A stretch of 64,000 nt of DNA, from positions 558,001-622,000 of the forward strand of contig NZ_VRUR01000002.1 of the NCBI RefSeq assembly GCF_008040165.1, written 5' to 3'. Shown here one piece after another: positions 8,675 to 19,600 of this stretch. Made by a program: the position numbers and the translations under genes. The notes under the pieces were generated by a model. The model saw nothing but the letters and a program-made list of their open reading frames with translations. It made no database searches and was not told the origin of the DNA. The DNA comes from Flagellimonas hymeniacidonis (GTDB lineage Bacteria > Bacteroidota > Bacteroidia > Flavobacteriales > Flavobacteriaceae). The number at the start of each line of letters is the position of its first letter. Position 1 is the stretch's first letter.

Positions 8675-10618
8675 TTATTTAAACTTGTACCTTACAAAAC
8701 CTTCCATGGCCTCGTATTCTGCCATACCTAATTGATTGTACTTTCTGGCTGTTTCTGTATTCCGTTGCTCCGCACGTTGCCAAAATTCGCGTTCATCGTT
8801 TCCTGGGAACATGGCGGCATCTTTTTGGGATTGATGCTTAAAAATGGCATTTTTCTTTCGCTCCATGTCTTTTGGACCAATGGGCACTGCCATTTCCATA
8901 TCTGCAATGTCCCATTCTTGCCATGCACCGCGATAAAGCCATAAATAGCAATCGTCTATCCAATCTACTTTGTCTGCCACCAGTCGGTCTACGGCTTCAT
9001 ATATAATTTGCAAGCATACCCGGTGTGTTCCATGTGGGTCTGAAAGGTCACCTGCAGCAAATATCTGATGAGGTTTCACTTCGTTCAAGAGGTCGTATGT
9101 GATTTGAATGTCTTCTTCGGAGTGAGGTCGTTTCTTTACCGTACCCGTTTCATAAAATGGGAGGTTCTGAAAATGTGCATTTTTTTCTTCGACACCGCAA
9201 TATCTGCAAGCCGCTAACGCTTCTCCTTTTCTTATTAGACCTTTTATTTGTTGAATTTCTGGACTATCAACCTGGCCAGGAGATTTGGAGCTTAGAAACG
9301 CCCTGACTTCTGAGAATTTTTTCTCCAGCTCAGTGTTTCCTTCTTGTATATCGGTTGCAAAATCCAGAAAGCGAATGACTTCATCATCAAAAACGGCAAT
9401 ATTTCCTGAAGTTTGATAGGCCACATGTACTTGATGACCTTGATCTACTAGGCGTAATAATGTCCCTCCCATAGAGATCACATCATCATCTGGGTGTGGA
9501 CTAAATATTAATGAACGTTTAGGGTAGGGGTCCTTTCGCTCTGGACGCTGACTATCATCCGTGTTGGGCTTTCCTCCAGGCCAACCTGTGATGCTGTGCT
9601 GAAGTTCGTTGAAAACTTTAATATTAATATGCTCGGCAGAACCTATTTCAGCAACCAAATTCCCCATTCCATATTCATTATAATCTTCGTTGGTGAGTTT
9701 AAGAATGGCTTTGTCCAATTTTTCGGAAAGCCATAGGGTCGCTTTTTTGATTAATTTGTCATTCCATTCGCATTCCGTCACGAGCCATGGTGTTTTAACA
9801 CGAGTAAGGAAAGAAGCTGCTGCGGAGTCTATAATGAACTCACAATTTTCATGATACTGCAAGAAGGTTGCAGGTACACTTTCCCTAATTTCACCTTCAA
9901 CGGATTGCTCTATTACTCTGGATTTACCCTCACCCCAAGCCATTAAAATCACTCTTTTGGCGGCCATGATTGTACCAACTCCCATTGTAATTGCTTTGGT
10001 GGGTACATTTTCTAGCCCAAAGAAATCACTAGCGGCATCTAATCGCGTTACCCTGTCTAGGCGTACTAAACGGGTTTTACTCTTTAAGGAAGACCCAGGT
10101 TCGTTAAACCCAATATGCCCGGTTCTACCAATTCCCAAAACCTGAATATCTATACCTCCAGCTGTATTTATTTTTTCTTCATATGCTTTGCAAAAATCGC
10201 GTACATCTTCTTTATCCAAAGTTCCATCAGGAATATGTATGTTTTTCTCTTTGATATCAATATGATCAAAAAGATGCTCATTCATAAAGCGGACATAACT
10301 ATGGACGGAATCTGCTTTCATCGGATAGTATTCATCCAAATTAAAAGTGATTACATTTTTAAAGCTAAGCCCTTCTTCTTTATGAAACTGGACCAAATAG
10401 TCATAAACCTTGGTGGGTGTAGACCCAGTTGCGAGACCTAAAACGGCATTTTTGCCCTGTTTTTGCCGTTGTCTTATGAGTTGGGCGATTTCATTGGCTA
10501 CCCAAAAAGAAGCATCTTGAGAACTCTTGTGGATGTGTGTTGCTATTTTCTCAAACTTTTTGGATTCATCATCATTAGGGTATTCTAATCCTATTGATTT
10601 TGGTACTGCTTGTGACAT
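8675..10618 (-). CDS. nagB: Glucosamine-6-phosphate deaminase-like protein fused to a PIG-L/LmbE deacetylase-like domain
   Basis: A 647-residue two-domain protein. Residues about 25-290 form a NagB/6-phosphogluconolactonase-type domain with LGLATGSTP at about 60-68 and FNLDEYYPM, the phosphate-binding and catalytic segments of GlcN6P deaminases. Residues about 370-610 form a PIG-L/LmbE-type domain with the metal-binding SPHPDDD motif and a second site GDLSDPHGTHR; members of that family hydrolyse N-acetyl groups of GlcNAc-type sugars. No signal peptide, so cytosolic. The fusion could couple deacetylation with deamination, feeding fructose-6-phosphate into glycolysis. It faces the second DeoR gene divergently and converges with the first. 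The same architecture is common in Bacteroidota. Confidence 0.88.
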   Translation of the reverse strand: MSQAVPKSIGLEYPNDDESKKFEKIATHIHKSSQDASFWVANEIAQLIRQRQKQGKNAVLGLATGSTPTKVYDYLVQFHKEEGLSFKNVITFNLDEYYPMKADSVHSYVRFMNEHLFDHIDIKEKNIHIPDGTLDKEDVRDFCKAYEEKINTAGGIDIQVLGIGRTGHIGFNEPGSSLKSKTRLVRLDRVTRLDAASDFFGLENVPTKAITMGVGTIMAAKRVILMAWGEGKSRVIEQSVEGEIRESVPATFLQYHENCEFIIDSAAASFLTRVKTPWLVTECEWNDKLIKKATLWLSEKLDKAILKLTNEDYNEYGMGNLVAEIGSAEHINIKVFNELQHSITGWPGGKPNTDDSQRPERKDPYPKRSLIFSPHPDDDVISMGGTLLRLVDQGHQVHVAYQTSGNIAVFDDEVIRFLDFATDIQEGNTELEKKFSEVRAFLSSKSPGQVDSPEIQQIKGLIRKGEALAACRYCGVEEKNAHFQNLPFYETGTVKKRPHSEEDIQITYDLLNEVKPHQIFAAGDLSDPHGTHRVCLQIIYEAVDRLVADKVDWIDDCYLWLYRGAWQEWDIADMEMAVPIGPKDMERKKNAIFKHQSQKDAAMFPGNDEREFWQRAEQRNTETARKYNQLGMAEYEAMEGFVRYKFK

Positions 10619-10671
10619 AAATGAAATGGTTTAGAGCGACAAATGTAGGTAAAAAATTCAATAAATGCTTT

Positions 10672-10687
10672 TTTTTGCAGTATTTAA
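10672..10687 (+). promoter_or_regulatory. Candidate DeoR-type operator, copy 2
   Basis: TTTTTGCAGTATTTAA lies between the divergent NagB-like and second DeoR genes and matches 14 of 16 bases of the element at 7836-7851. Confidence 0.4.
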
Positions 10688-10767
10688 TGCTGCTATGTGC
10701 ATTTATTAACCTTTCATTAATATTTGTGAATAGAAAACAGAATAAAATGGCATGAGTAATATTTTCA

Positions 10768-10775
10768 TATATTTG
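10768..10775 (+). promoter_or_regulatory. -7 promoter box of the deoR2-murQ operon
   Basis: TATATTTG fits TAnnTTTG and lies 31 bases before the preferred ATG at 10807. No TTG at the ideal distance was found. Confidence 0.5.
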
Positions 10776-10806
10776 CCTTTTGAAACATGGTAGAGTAAGG
10801 TGTTTT

Positions 10807-11556
10807 ATGCTCAAAGAGGAACGTCAGCACATAATTTTGAACGAGGTTGCGCTTCATAACAAGGTGCTATTAACAGATATTGCCGAACTTTTGGATGTGT
10901 CGATTGATACCATTCGTAGAGATGTTAAGGAGCTTGATGGAGAAAATAGACTGCGTAAAGTTCACGGAGGTGCTATTTCTTTGGGTTTTACTAGTTCCAC
11001 CGTGCAGAATGCCAATATTTATGCCCTTGAAGAAAAAAGAAAGATTGCCGAAAAAGCGGTAACCATGTTAAAGGAGGGTGGGGTAATCTTTATTGATGGT
11101 GGTACAACTTGCTTAGAATTGGCAAGACAGATACCCGAGACCATTAAATTAACCTGTTTCACTATGAGTCTTCAAGTGGCTATGGAACTACTGAGCAAGC
11201 CCAATGTTAAAGTGATTTTTGTAGGTGGGGAGATTTCTCCAGATTCCCAAATATCCGTTGGGCTAAATACTATTCATCAATTGTCAGAAATACAAGTAGA
11301 CTATAGTTTTATTGGGACAGGTTATGTAGATTCTATTTTTGGATTAACGGAATTTGATTGGGATATTGTGCAGGTTAAGAAGGCCGTAATAAAGGCTTCC
11401 AAAAAAACTGTACTTTTGTCGATATCCGAAAAACTGAATTCCCAACACCGCTATAAAACCTGTGATATAAACGCCATCAATACGATGATAACCGAATTGA
11501 ATCCCAACAACAACCTTTTAAATCTTTTTAGAAACCAAGAGATTCATCTTTTGTAA
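10807..11556 (+). CDS. DeoR-family transcriptional repressor (paralogue 2)
   Basis: About 249 residues from the ATG at 10807. This start is chosen because it aligns with the paralogue at 7892 (both begin MLKEER) and because the more upstream ATG at 10780 is too close to the promoter box. The N-terminal winged helix reads LLTDIAELLDVSIDTIRRDVKEL and is followed by VHGGAIS and a C-terminal sensor domain with DGGTTCLELARQ. Its stop codon overlaps the MurQ start (TAATG), so the two are co-translated, and MurNAc6P or a product is a plausible effector. The opposite-strand NagB-like gene starts about 190 bases upstream and may share control. Confidence 0.9.
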   Translation: MLKEERQHIILNEVALHNKVLLTDIAELLDVSIDTIRRDVKELDGENRLRKVHGGAISLGFTSSTVQNANIYALEEKRKIAEKAVTMLKEGGVIFIDGGTTCLELARQIPETIKLTCFTMSLQVAMELLSKPNVKVIFVGGEISPDSQISVGLNTIHQLSEIQVDYSFIGTGYVDSIFGLTEFDWDIVQVKKAVIKASKKTVLLSISEKLNSQHRYKTCDINAINTMITELNPNNNLLNLFRNQEIHLL

Positions 11557-12371
11557 TGGAAATGGATTATAAGAAAATTACAGAGAACCCTTCAAATTAT
11601 GATAATTTGGAGCAAATGGACACCCGTACCATTTTAGACAGTATCAATAATGAGGACAAAAAAATTGCGGAGGCTGTTGCGCAGGTTATTCCAGAAGTAA
11701 CAAAACTTGTGGATTTGATTGCCGAACGTTTTTTAGATGGAGGCAGGCTATTTTATATTGGAGCTGGCACCAGTGGACGCTTAGGTATATTAGATGCATC
11801 GGAGATACCGCCTACCTATGGTATGCCCCACAATAGGGTTATAGGCCTTATTGCAGGAGGGGATGCTGCCATAAGAAAGGCAGTGGAATTTGCGGAAGAT
11901 AGTACAGAACAAGCATGGAAGGATTTACAGAAGTTTGATATAGACAAAAACGACGTTGTCATTGGCATTGCAGCTTCTGGTACCACACCATATGTTTTGG
12001 GCGGAATTAGAGAAGCCAAGAAGCATGGATTGTTAACAGCGGGTATTACTAATAATCCTGGCTCCCCTTTAGCTGTGGAGTCTGATATTCCAATGGAAAT
12101 TGAAGTGGGCCCCGAGTTTGTGACTGGAAGTACTCGTATGAAAAGCGGAACCAGCCAAAAACTTGTATTAAACATGATTTCTACAGCCTTAATGATTAAG
12201 ATAGGAAGGGTAAAAGGCAATAAGATGGTAAATATGCAATTGAGCAATACCAAGCTGGTAGATCGGGGCACGCGATATTTAGTTGAAGAATTGGGATTGG
12301 ACTACAGCGAAGCAGAAAAGGCGTTGATAAAATATGGGTCTGTAAAACGTGCTATTGAAGAAATGAAATAA
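11556..12371 (+). CDS. murQ: N-acetylmuramic acid 6-phosphate etherase MurQ
   Basis: A 271-residue cytosolic protein with the SIS-domain signatures of MurQ: the opening ITENPSNYDNLEQMDT, then YIGAGTSGRLGILDASEIPPTYG near residues 66-88, VIGIAASGTTPYV, and FVTGSTRMKSGTSQK. MurQ cleaves the lactyl ether of MurNAc-6-phosphate to give GlcNAc-6-phosphate and D-lactate, the key committed step in MurNAc recycling. The ATG overlaps the stop of the DeoR gene by one base; an in-frame ATG two codons later is also possible. It is slightly shorter than the usual 295-300 residues. It gives the strongest evidence that the whole left-hand locus handles peptidoglycan sugars. Confidence 0.95.
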   Translation: MEMDYKKITENPSNYDNLEQMDTRTILDSINNEDKKIAEAVAQVIPEVTKLVDLIAERFLDGGRLFYIGAGTSGRLGILDASEIPPTYGMPHNRVIGLIAGGDAAIRKAVEFAEDSTEQAWKDLQKFDIDKNDVVIGIAASGTTPYVLGGIREAKKHGLLTAGITNNPGSPLAVESDIPMEIEVGPEFVTGSTRMKSGTSQKLVLNMISTALMIKIGRVKGNKMVNMQLSNTKLVDRGTRYLVEELGLDYSEAEKALIKYGSVKRAIEEMK

Positions 12372-12395
12372 ACCTCTGAAGTTTCATATTCCAGC

Positions 12396-13514
12396 TTAGT
12401 TAGGTATTAGCCTGTAAATACCTTTTCCTTCAACACCAACATAGATGAACCCGTCGGGTGCTTGACGAACATTTCTGATTCTACCCATCCCATCTAGTAA
12501 TTTTTCCCGATATACTACCTTATTTTCTTCAATGATAAGTCTTTCCAAATATTGAAAGGCCAAGGAACCAACCAGAAGGTTTCCTTTCCATTTGGGATAT
12601 TTTTCTGAAGTTACAAAGGTCATTCCACTAGGTGCAATGGAAGGCGTCCATTGATAAGTGGGCTGTTCCATACCGATTTTAGTGGTTTCGCTGGTAATTT
12701 TAGTGCCACTATAATTGATTCCATAGGTGATAACAGGCCATCCATAGTTTTTTCCTTTTTGAACAATGTTGATTTCATCTCCACCTCTAGGACCATGTTC
12801 ATGTTCCCATAACTCTCCAGTGTCTGGATGTTTGGCCAACCCCTGTGGATTACGGTGTCCATAGCTAAAAATGGCCGTTTTCGCACCAGTTGCAGTCACA
12901 AAAGGATTATCAGTTGGGATACTACCATCAGCATTGAGCCGATATATTTTGCCCCCATCTCTAGTTACGTCCTGAGGATTAACGTCTCTATTTCCTCTAT
13001 CTCCAACGGAAAAGTATAAAAACCCTGAATTGTCAAACTCAATCCGAGAACCGAAATGTTGTCCTCTACTGGTATTGGGAGATGCTTTATAGAGCAGTTC
13101 TTTTTCTACTAGCTTATTTCCAGACAGTTTAGCCCTCATTATAGCAGTGTTTCCACCTTTATCATTACCTTCAGAAGATGAAAAAGAAAGGTATAACCAT
13201 TTGTTATTGTTGTAATTAGGATGGAGTTCAATATCCATAAGCCCTCCTTGACCACGAACATAGATATCAGGAACTCCCAATATTTCCACACTTTTTCCGT
13301 TATTAAAATGAAGTAATTTTCCTGACTTTTCCGTAGTTAAAATACTACCATTTGGAAGGAATGCCATTCCCCAAGGGTTTTGAATATTCTTAACCACGAG
13401 TTCAGTACTAAAATCAATGGTTTTGGGAATATTTATGCCTTTATCAGATTTTTGGGCACAAGAAGAGGTGAGCATTACAACGAAAAAATAGGTAACTATC
13501 GCACTTTTTTTCAT
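12396..13514 (-). CDS. PQQ-dependent sugar (aldose) dehydrogenase-like lipoprotein
   Basis: A 372-residue lipoprotein (lipobox SSC, Cys19) with a six-bladed propeller of the soluble glucose dehydrogenase / YliI group. Typical segments are NPWGMAFLPNGSILTTEKSGKL, GGLMDIELHPNY and ELWEHEHGPRGGDEINIV, the last carrying residues near the quinone site in this family. It probably oxidises aldoses in the periplasm or on the surface with PQQ and passes electrons to the respiratory chain. It converges with murQ across a 24-base gap with no obvious terminator; a functional link to murQ is not evident. PQQ biosynthesis genes are not in the window. Confidence 0.85.
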   Translation of the reverse strand: MKKSAIVTYFFVVMLTSSCAQKSDKGINIPKTIDFSTELVVKNIQNPWGMAFLPNGSILTTEKSGKLLHFNNGKSVEILGVPDIYVRGQGGLMDIELHPNYNNNKWLYLSFSSSEGNDKGGNTAIMRAKLSGNKLVEKELLYKASPNTSRGQHFGSRIEFDNSGFLYFSVGDRGNRDVNPQDVTRDGGKIYRLNADGSIPTDNPFVTATGAKTAIFSYGHRNPQGLAKHPDTGELWEHEHGPRGGDEINIVQKGKNYGWPVITYGINYSGTKITSETTKIGMEQPTYQWTPSIAPSGMTFVTSEKYPKWKGNLLVGSLAFQYLERLIIEENKVVYREKLLDGMGRIRNVRQAPDGFIYVGVEGKGIYRLIPN

Positions 13515-13660
13515 AATTTCACGTTGAAATAATAGATTTTATAGACGAATGACGGCTTTTAATAGTCGAAGATAAATAGAAATATATAAGATTAGATAAT
13601 TACTATTAGAATATTTAGGTCCCAAATCCGAACATATTCTACCTTAACAAGACTTAACCT

Positions 13661-16600
13661 ATGCTCCCTCAAAAAACAAGGCATTTGCTATATGCCGTGT
13701 TGTTGGTGTTCATATCAATATTTTGTTCCACGGTACTAGCAAAAACAGAGGTCAACAGGATACTTACTAGTATAGTATCCACAGTTGTTGAACCTGATTC
13801 TGAAAAAACTTCGGAAACTTCAAAAGGAAATGTTTCTACGGACAAAACCCAGGTTTTTAGTTCCGCTAGTATGTTTATGACCATTATACAAGGCGCCAAT
13901 GAAGAAGTGGTTTGCCCCAACGATGGTAGTACCTTGGCAAAATTCTTTTTGTGTGGTACCAGTGATATTAGAACTCTTACGCTTAGTCAATCGGGTAGTT
14001 CCTATGAATGGCAACAGTTGGACCCAAATACATGTGCGCCTACTGTGGTCGATGATTGTCCTACTATTAACGCAGCCTGTACTTGGAATACAGTAGGTAC
14101 TGGAGCAACTTATAGTTTGGACTCGGCCGGAGAGTTTCGAGTTCGTGTGGATTCTGGACAATTCTTTTATTTTAAGTCTACTTTAAACCCATTGGATCCC
14201 CAATTGATTAAGGAAGATATTATATGTGGAAATCCAGGTAGGGTAGAAGTGACCAATGTGCCAGCGGGCTATGAATATAGTTTGAATAATTCTGGTGGAC
14301 CTTACCAAGACGATCCATTTTTTGATGTGACCACACCAGGAAACTATATGGTATGGGTACGTTTAAAAAATGTGTCAGCAAGTGCATGTCTATTCCCTTC
14401 AAACACAGTAAACATTCAAAACTTGGATATTACAGTAGATGTAACTGCCAATGATATTTTATGTAGTAGTGAATTAGGAAGTATAGATGTTCAAGTTTCA
14501 GGAGTTCCAGGTTTTTATACCTATCGCTTAATTAAGAACGGCGTAACCGTAGATACTTTCGGTCCAAATGGATTGGATTCTTACACCTTTGCCAATGTGA
14601 GTCCGGGTGTGTATAGTATTAGGGTAGACACCAATGATTGTTCCGAAACGGTCACCACGGATACAGGTGGAGCAACTATTGAAATAGGAAATGGAATAAG
14701 TCCTTTGGATGTTTCGGCAACAGCTTCAGCTAGTTTTGGTTGTGGAGCTGCTTCTGTTGATGTGGATTTGACCACTTCTGGAGGTACCGCACCATATCGT
14801 TTTAGTGTAGACGGAGGACCATTTGGTCCAACATACACAAGCCCTACATCTTTTACAGTGACTACGGCAGCTACTTATGCCATTTTGGTGGAGGATGCCA
14901 ATGGTTGTCAGAGAAGTGCATCTGTAAATGTGGCAGATATTCCACCACCAATTTTTAATATTACTGAAGAAGATGCCAATTGTGGAGGTTCAAATAATGG
15001 TAGAATTACTGTAAATGTAACCAATGGCTTCGGGTATGAAATAGAATACAGTAATGACAATGGAGCAAACTATCAAACCAGTAATGTGTTTTCCAATCTC
15101 GCACCTGGAACATATGATATCGTTTTAAGATACGAACAAGATTCTTTTACTTGTACCACATCTCCGATAGTGGGAACCATTGGAACCCCATCAAATATTA
15201 CGGCTACCGCTACTCCGGATTCTGTGCCTACCTGTACAGATGAAAATGGTGGACAGATTACGATTTCTGGAGTTTCGGGTGGAACAGGACCCTACGAATA
15301 TAGTGTAGGTGCCGGATTCGGCCCAAATCCAGTATTTGCTAGCTTAGGTGTTGGAACCTATACACCATTAATACGAGATGCAAATGGATGTGTTCAGCCT
15401 TTACCAGATATCATTTTTAATACTTTGGACAAACCTACAGATATAGCCTTTACAATCTCTAGCTTAGATTGTATCACTACTACAGCTTCTGTGGGATTGG
15501 TTATAACTGGAGGTACGGGACCTTATAATCATGAAATTATTGCCCCAGTGGGGAGTGCTGTGAATAATGGAACAAATAGCACATTTACCGGATTGGGACT
15601 TGGAACATACACATTTAGAGTAACAGATAGTGAAGGATGTTCATATGATGAAAACTATGCCATTACAGATATCAGCTCTATAGGTGTTCAAGCGCAGCAA
15701 ACCAAAGTGGTTACCTGTGTTGGAGATACTGATGGAGAAGGTCGTTTCTTAGTCGATGGATTTAATACTACGTATAGCTACGACATAGACGGAGGAACAT
15801 TGTTTACAGGTCAAAATAGCGGTATCATACCATTGACAGGACTAGCTGCGGGTAGTTATTTAATTACCGTTACCGATGAAGATACAAATTGTACAGATAC
15901 TTCCACGCTCGTAATTGAAGAACCCACAACAGCCTTTGCTATTTCCAGTTTGGATGTTACGGATATGAGCTGTCAGAATGGAAATATCGGTGCGGTTAGG
16001 GTAAATACTGTTGGAGGATGGGGAGGTAATAGGTATACCTTAACCCAACCCGATAGCTCCACAAGAGGCCCTAAAAATGGAAGCGTTTTCTCCAATCTTT
16101 CACAAGATGGATTGTATCAAGTAAGTGTGACAGATGCAAACGGTTGTACTGTAACGGATAACTTTACACTTACTACGCTACAAGCACCGACATTAACGCT
16201 GGATGCTGGAGCATCAGATTTTTGCTATGATAATTTTACAGCCGCGACTTTGGTGGTCAATGCAACTGCAGGTACGGCGCCATATCAATATAGAATAAAT
16301 GGAGGTGCGTTAGGTGCAAGCAATAGTTTTTCAGGTCTTACACCAGGAAACTATAGTATAGAAGTAGTGGATGCAAACGATTGTAGAGACACAGTCACTG
16401 CAACTATTGAACCTCAGGTAACTGCATTGGCAACAACCATTCAAGAATTGGATTGTGCCGGTCCCCCTGCACAAATTCAAGTGAATATTAGTAATGGATA
16501 TACCTCTGGTGGTAATTATGATATTTATGAAGTACAGATTAATGGCGGGGGCTATTCATCAGATAATAATAACATTACAGGAAATTCCTTTACCTATAGT

Positions 16601-19600
16601 ATTCCTAACGACGGTTCAATCACCTCAGATACCACGTATCAGTTTTTGATTACGGATAGTCAAGGATGTACCACAGAATCGAATATTGTAACGATTACCC
16701 CTCCTGAAACCATAGCAGGTTCGGTTGTTGGAATCGATACACAATGTGGTGATGCAACCAGTGGAATTGTAGAGGTAATTGCCGATACTACCCAAGGAAT
16801 TCCACCATATGAATATAGTAATGACAATGGAGCAACGTTTGGTCCTCAAAATATTTTCTCAGGTTATGGCCCAGGAACCCATGGAGGGTTTATCGTAAGG
16901 GATAGTAGGGGCTGTGTAAGTCCAGCATATAGTGTTACCATTGCTGCAAGTGTTGCATTGGATGCTACCGCGACTCCTACAGACGCAGTGTGTTCTTCAG
17001 GAACTGTAAATGGTTCAGTATCTGTAGCAATTACTGGCGGTAGTGGCGTAGCACCTTTTGATTATATATTGTTGGACGTAAATGGCGTTCCTATAGCATC
17101 GTCCATAGGAACTCCCAGCCTTACAGCTAATTTTCCAAATCTTCCTTTAGGTAATTATACTATAGTAACTACTGATGCTCAAGGGTGTGAGGATAGGGAT
17201 GAGTTTATCATAGATCAGAATGTTTTAGATTTAACACCACTTGATTCACCTCCTGCATTATGTTCGGATACATCATTTCCATATAGGGTCCAAGCTAGTG
17301 GTGGTACAGAGCCTTATGAGTTTAGATTGGTGGGTGACCCAACATTTCAATTGGGAACGGGACTAAATAACGATATTTTTGATGTTACTGGTCTCGTGGT
17401 CCCAAATGTGACTTACTTTGTCGAAGTAAGAGATGCAAATGGCTGTACTTATATTGAAGAGATAGATTTCTTGACAGCACCGAGTCCTGTAACTGTCACC
17501 GCTACGTCAACTACAGCTTCTTGTAATGTCGCAGGAAGTGGTGGAATAGATTATGAGGTTTCAGGGATTTCATCAAACCCAGGAGACTTCACCGTAACAC
17601 TTGAAAACACCGATACTGGTGCCACCATATCTGGGCCTACATCACATACGAATGAACCTATTCCGTTTAATGATACGTTTACAGGATTGGCACCAGGTAA
17701 TTATCAAATCATAGTTTCGGATGATGTTACTGGTTGTAGTTCTAGTACTTTGGTATTTATAGGGTTTAGCTCACCTTCTATTGTTATAGACAATAATGTT
17801 GAAGCCACCTGTAATACTGGAGCATTTGTTACCGTAAGAGGATTTGGCGGAACTGCACCATTCGGATATGCTTATGTTCCTAACGGAGATCCAGCGCCAA
17901 CAGTGTTTAGTACGGATACCACATTTGAAATCCCTGGACCTTATGCTTCGGATTATGATTTTTATGTACAAGATGCTAATGGATGTACCGCTTTAACGAC
18001 TGCAACCGTAACACAGGAAGCGGGAATTCCAACACCTGCCATAGATGTAATCAATCAATGTACAGCAACAAGCGGGTATCAAATTGATGTAACCGCTCCT
18101 ATATCTACCGGATCAGGACTACCCGAAGAAACCTTTATGTATGATATTGGTAGTGGTTTCCAAAGTAGTGTCAATTTTGTGGTTCCAAACCCAGGAAGCT
18201 ATGTGATTACGATACGAGATGGGAACGGATGTACCGATACTATCACCGCAGAGGTCTTTGACTTTTTTGCGATTACCGCTGATGCTACTTCTTTCCCAAC
18301 CTGTAATGCCGGTGATGGTGAGATAACAGTGAATACTACCGGAGGTAGTGGCAATTTTGAATACCAATTACGAGATGCTGGAACATTGGTCAATATTGGA
18401 CCAGCACAGAGTTCCAATACATTCACTAGCGTATTACCAGGGGATTATAACATTTTGGTTACTGATTTAAGTTCTAATACATTACCGCTATGTTCTGATG
18501 AGGCCATTGTTAATGTATCCACTGTAAATACGCCCGTTATCACTGCGACCCCAAGTACAGATATCTCCTGTAATGGCGCTAATGATGGTACAATTGTGGT
18601 AGAGCTTCAACCAGGTAGTGATACAGACACGCCAATAAATTATATTTTATATGACGGTGCTAGCGCAATAGTAATGGCAGGGCCTCAACCATCTCCAGTC
18701 TTTGATAATTTGGCACCAGATACGTATCAAGTTGAAGTGGTTTCAGATAGAGGTTGTACAGATCGTTCTGGCAATATCTTAATCAATGAACCAACACTAT
18801 TGGAGGTAAATGCCATCAATACGGAGTTTAGTTGTAACCCTTCCAGCAATCAATTTAGTACTGCTACCATTACCATTTTTACCGATACTAACGGAGATGG
18901 TACAGGAACCGCAACAGGAACAGGTCCGTATACCTATAGTATGAATGATGGTACTCCACAGTTTGATGGTACCAACTTCCAAACTAGCAATACTTTTGAA
19001 GTTATTGATAACGGTTCCAATCAAAGTATCATTCTAACCGCACGAGATCAGAATGGTTGTGAAGAGACATCCACAGTAAATATAAATACACCTACAGATA
19101 TTACCTTTAGCTATAGTGTTAGTCAAATAACCTGTGATGCTTCAGGTGCAGGAGTAAGTCCTGGTTCTATATCAATTATTGTAAACGAAGGTGCCGGAAA
19201 CTACGAGGTAGAGATTTTACCTTTAGGTTCAGAACCGGCTAGAAATTCTGGTGGTACCGATCGCGTGGTTTGGCCAATTTCAACGCCTGGTGATTACATC
19301 TTTGCGGTTACCGATGTTGGTAATGGAGGCTGTTCGTATCTGACCGCAACGGTCAATATGCCCGAATACAATACTATTGAAGCTGTAATTGCTGAGGTAA
19401 GACCTGTCACCTGTTTTAATGGTAATGATGGGGAAATCAGCTTGGCGATTAATAATTATAGTGGAATGTACAATTATGAAGTGTTCTCAAGGGACAATTT
19501 GGGTGCTGAAACCACAACAGGTGTAACAGGAAGTTTTGATACCAACGCACCAATTAATAGCCCAGAAATTATTACAGGACTTCCAGCAGGGAACCTAATT

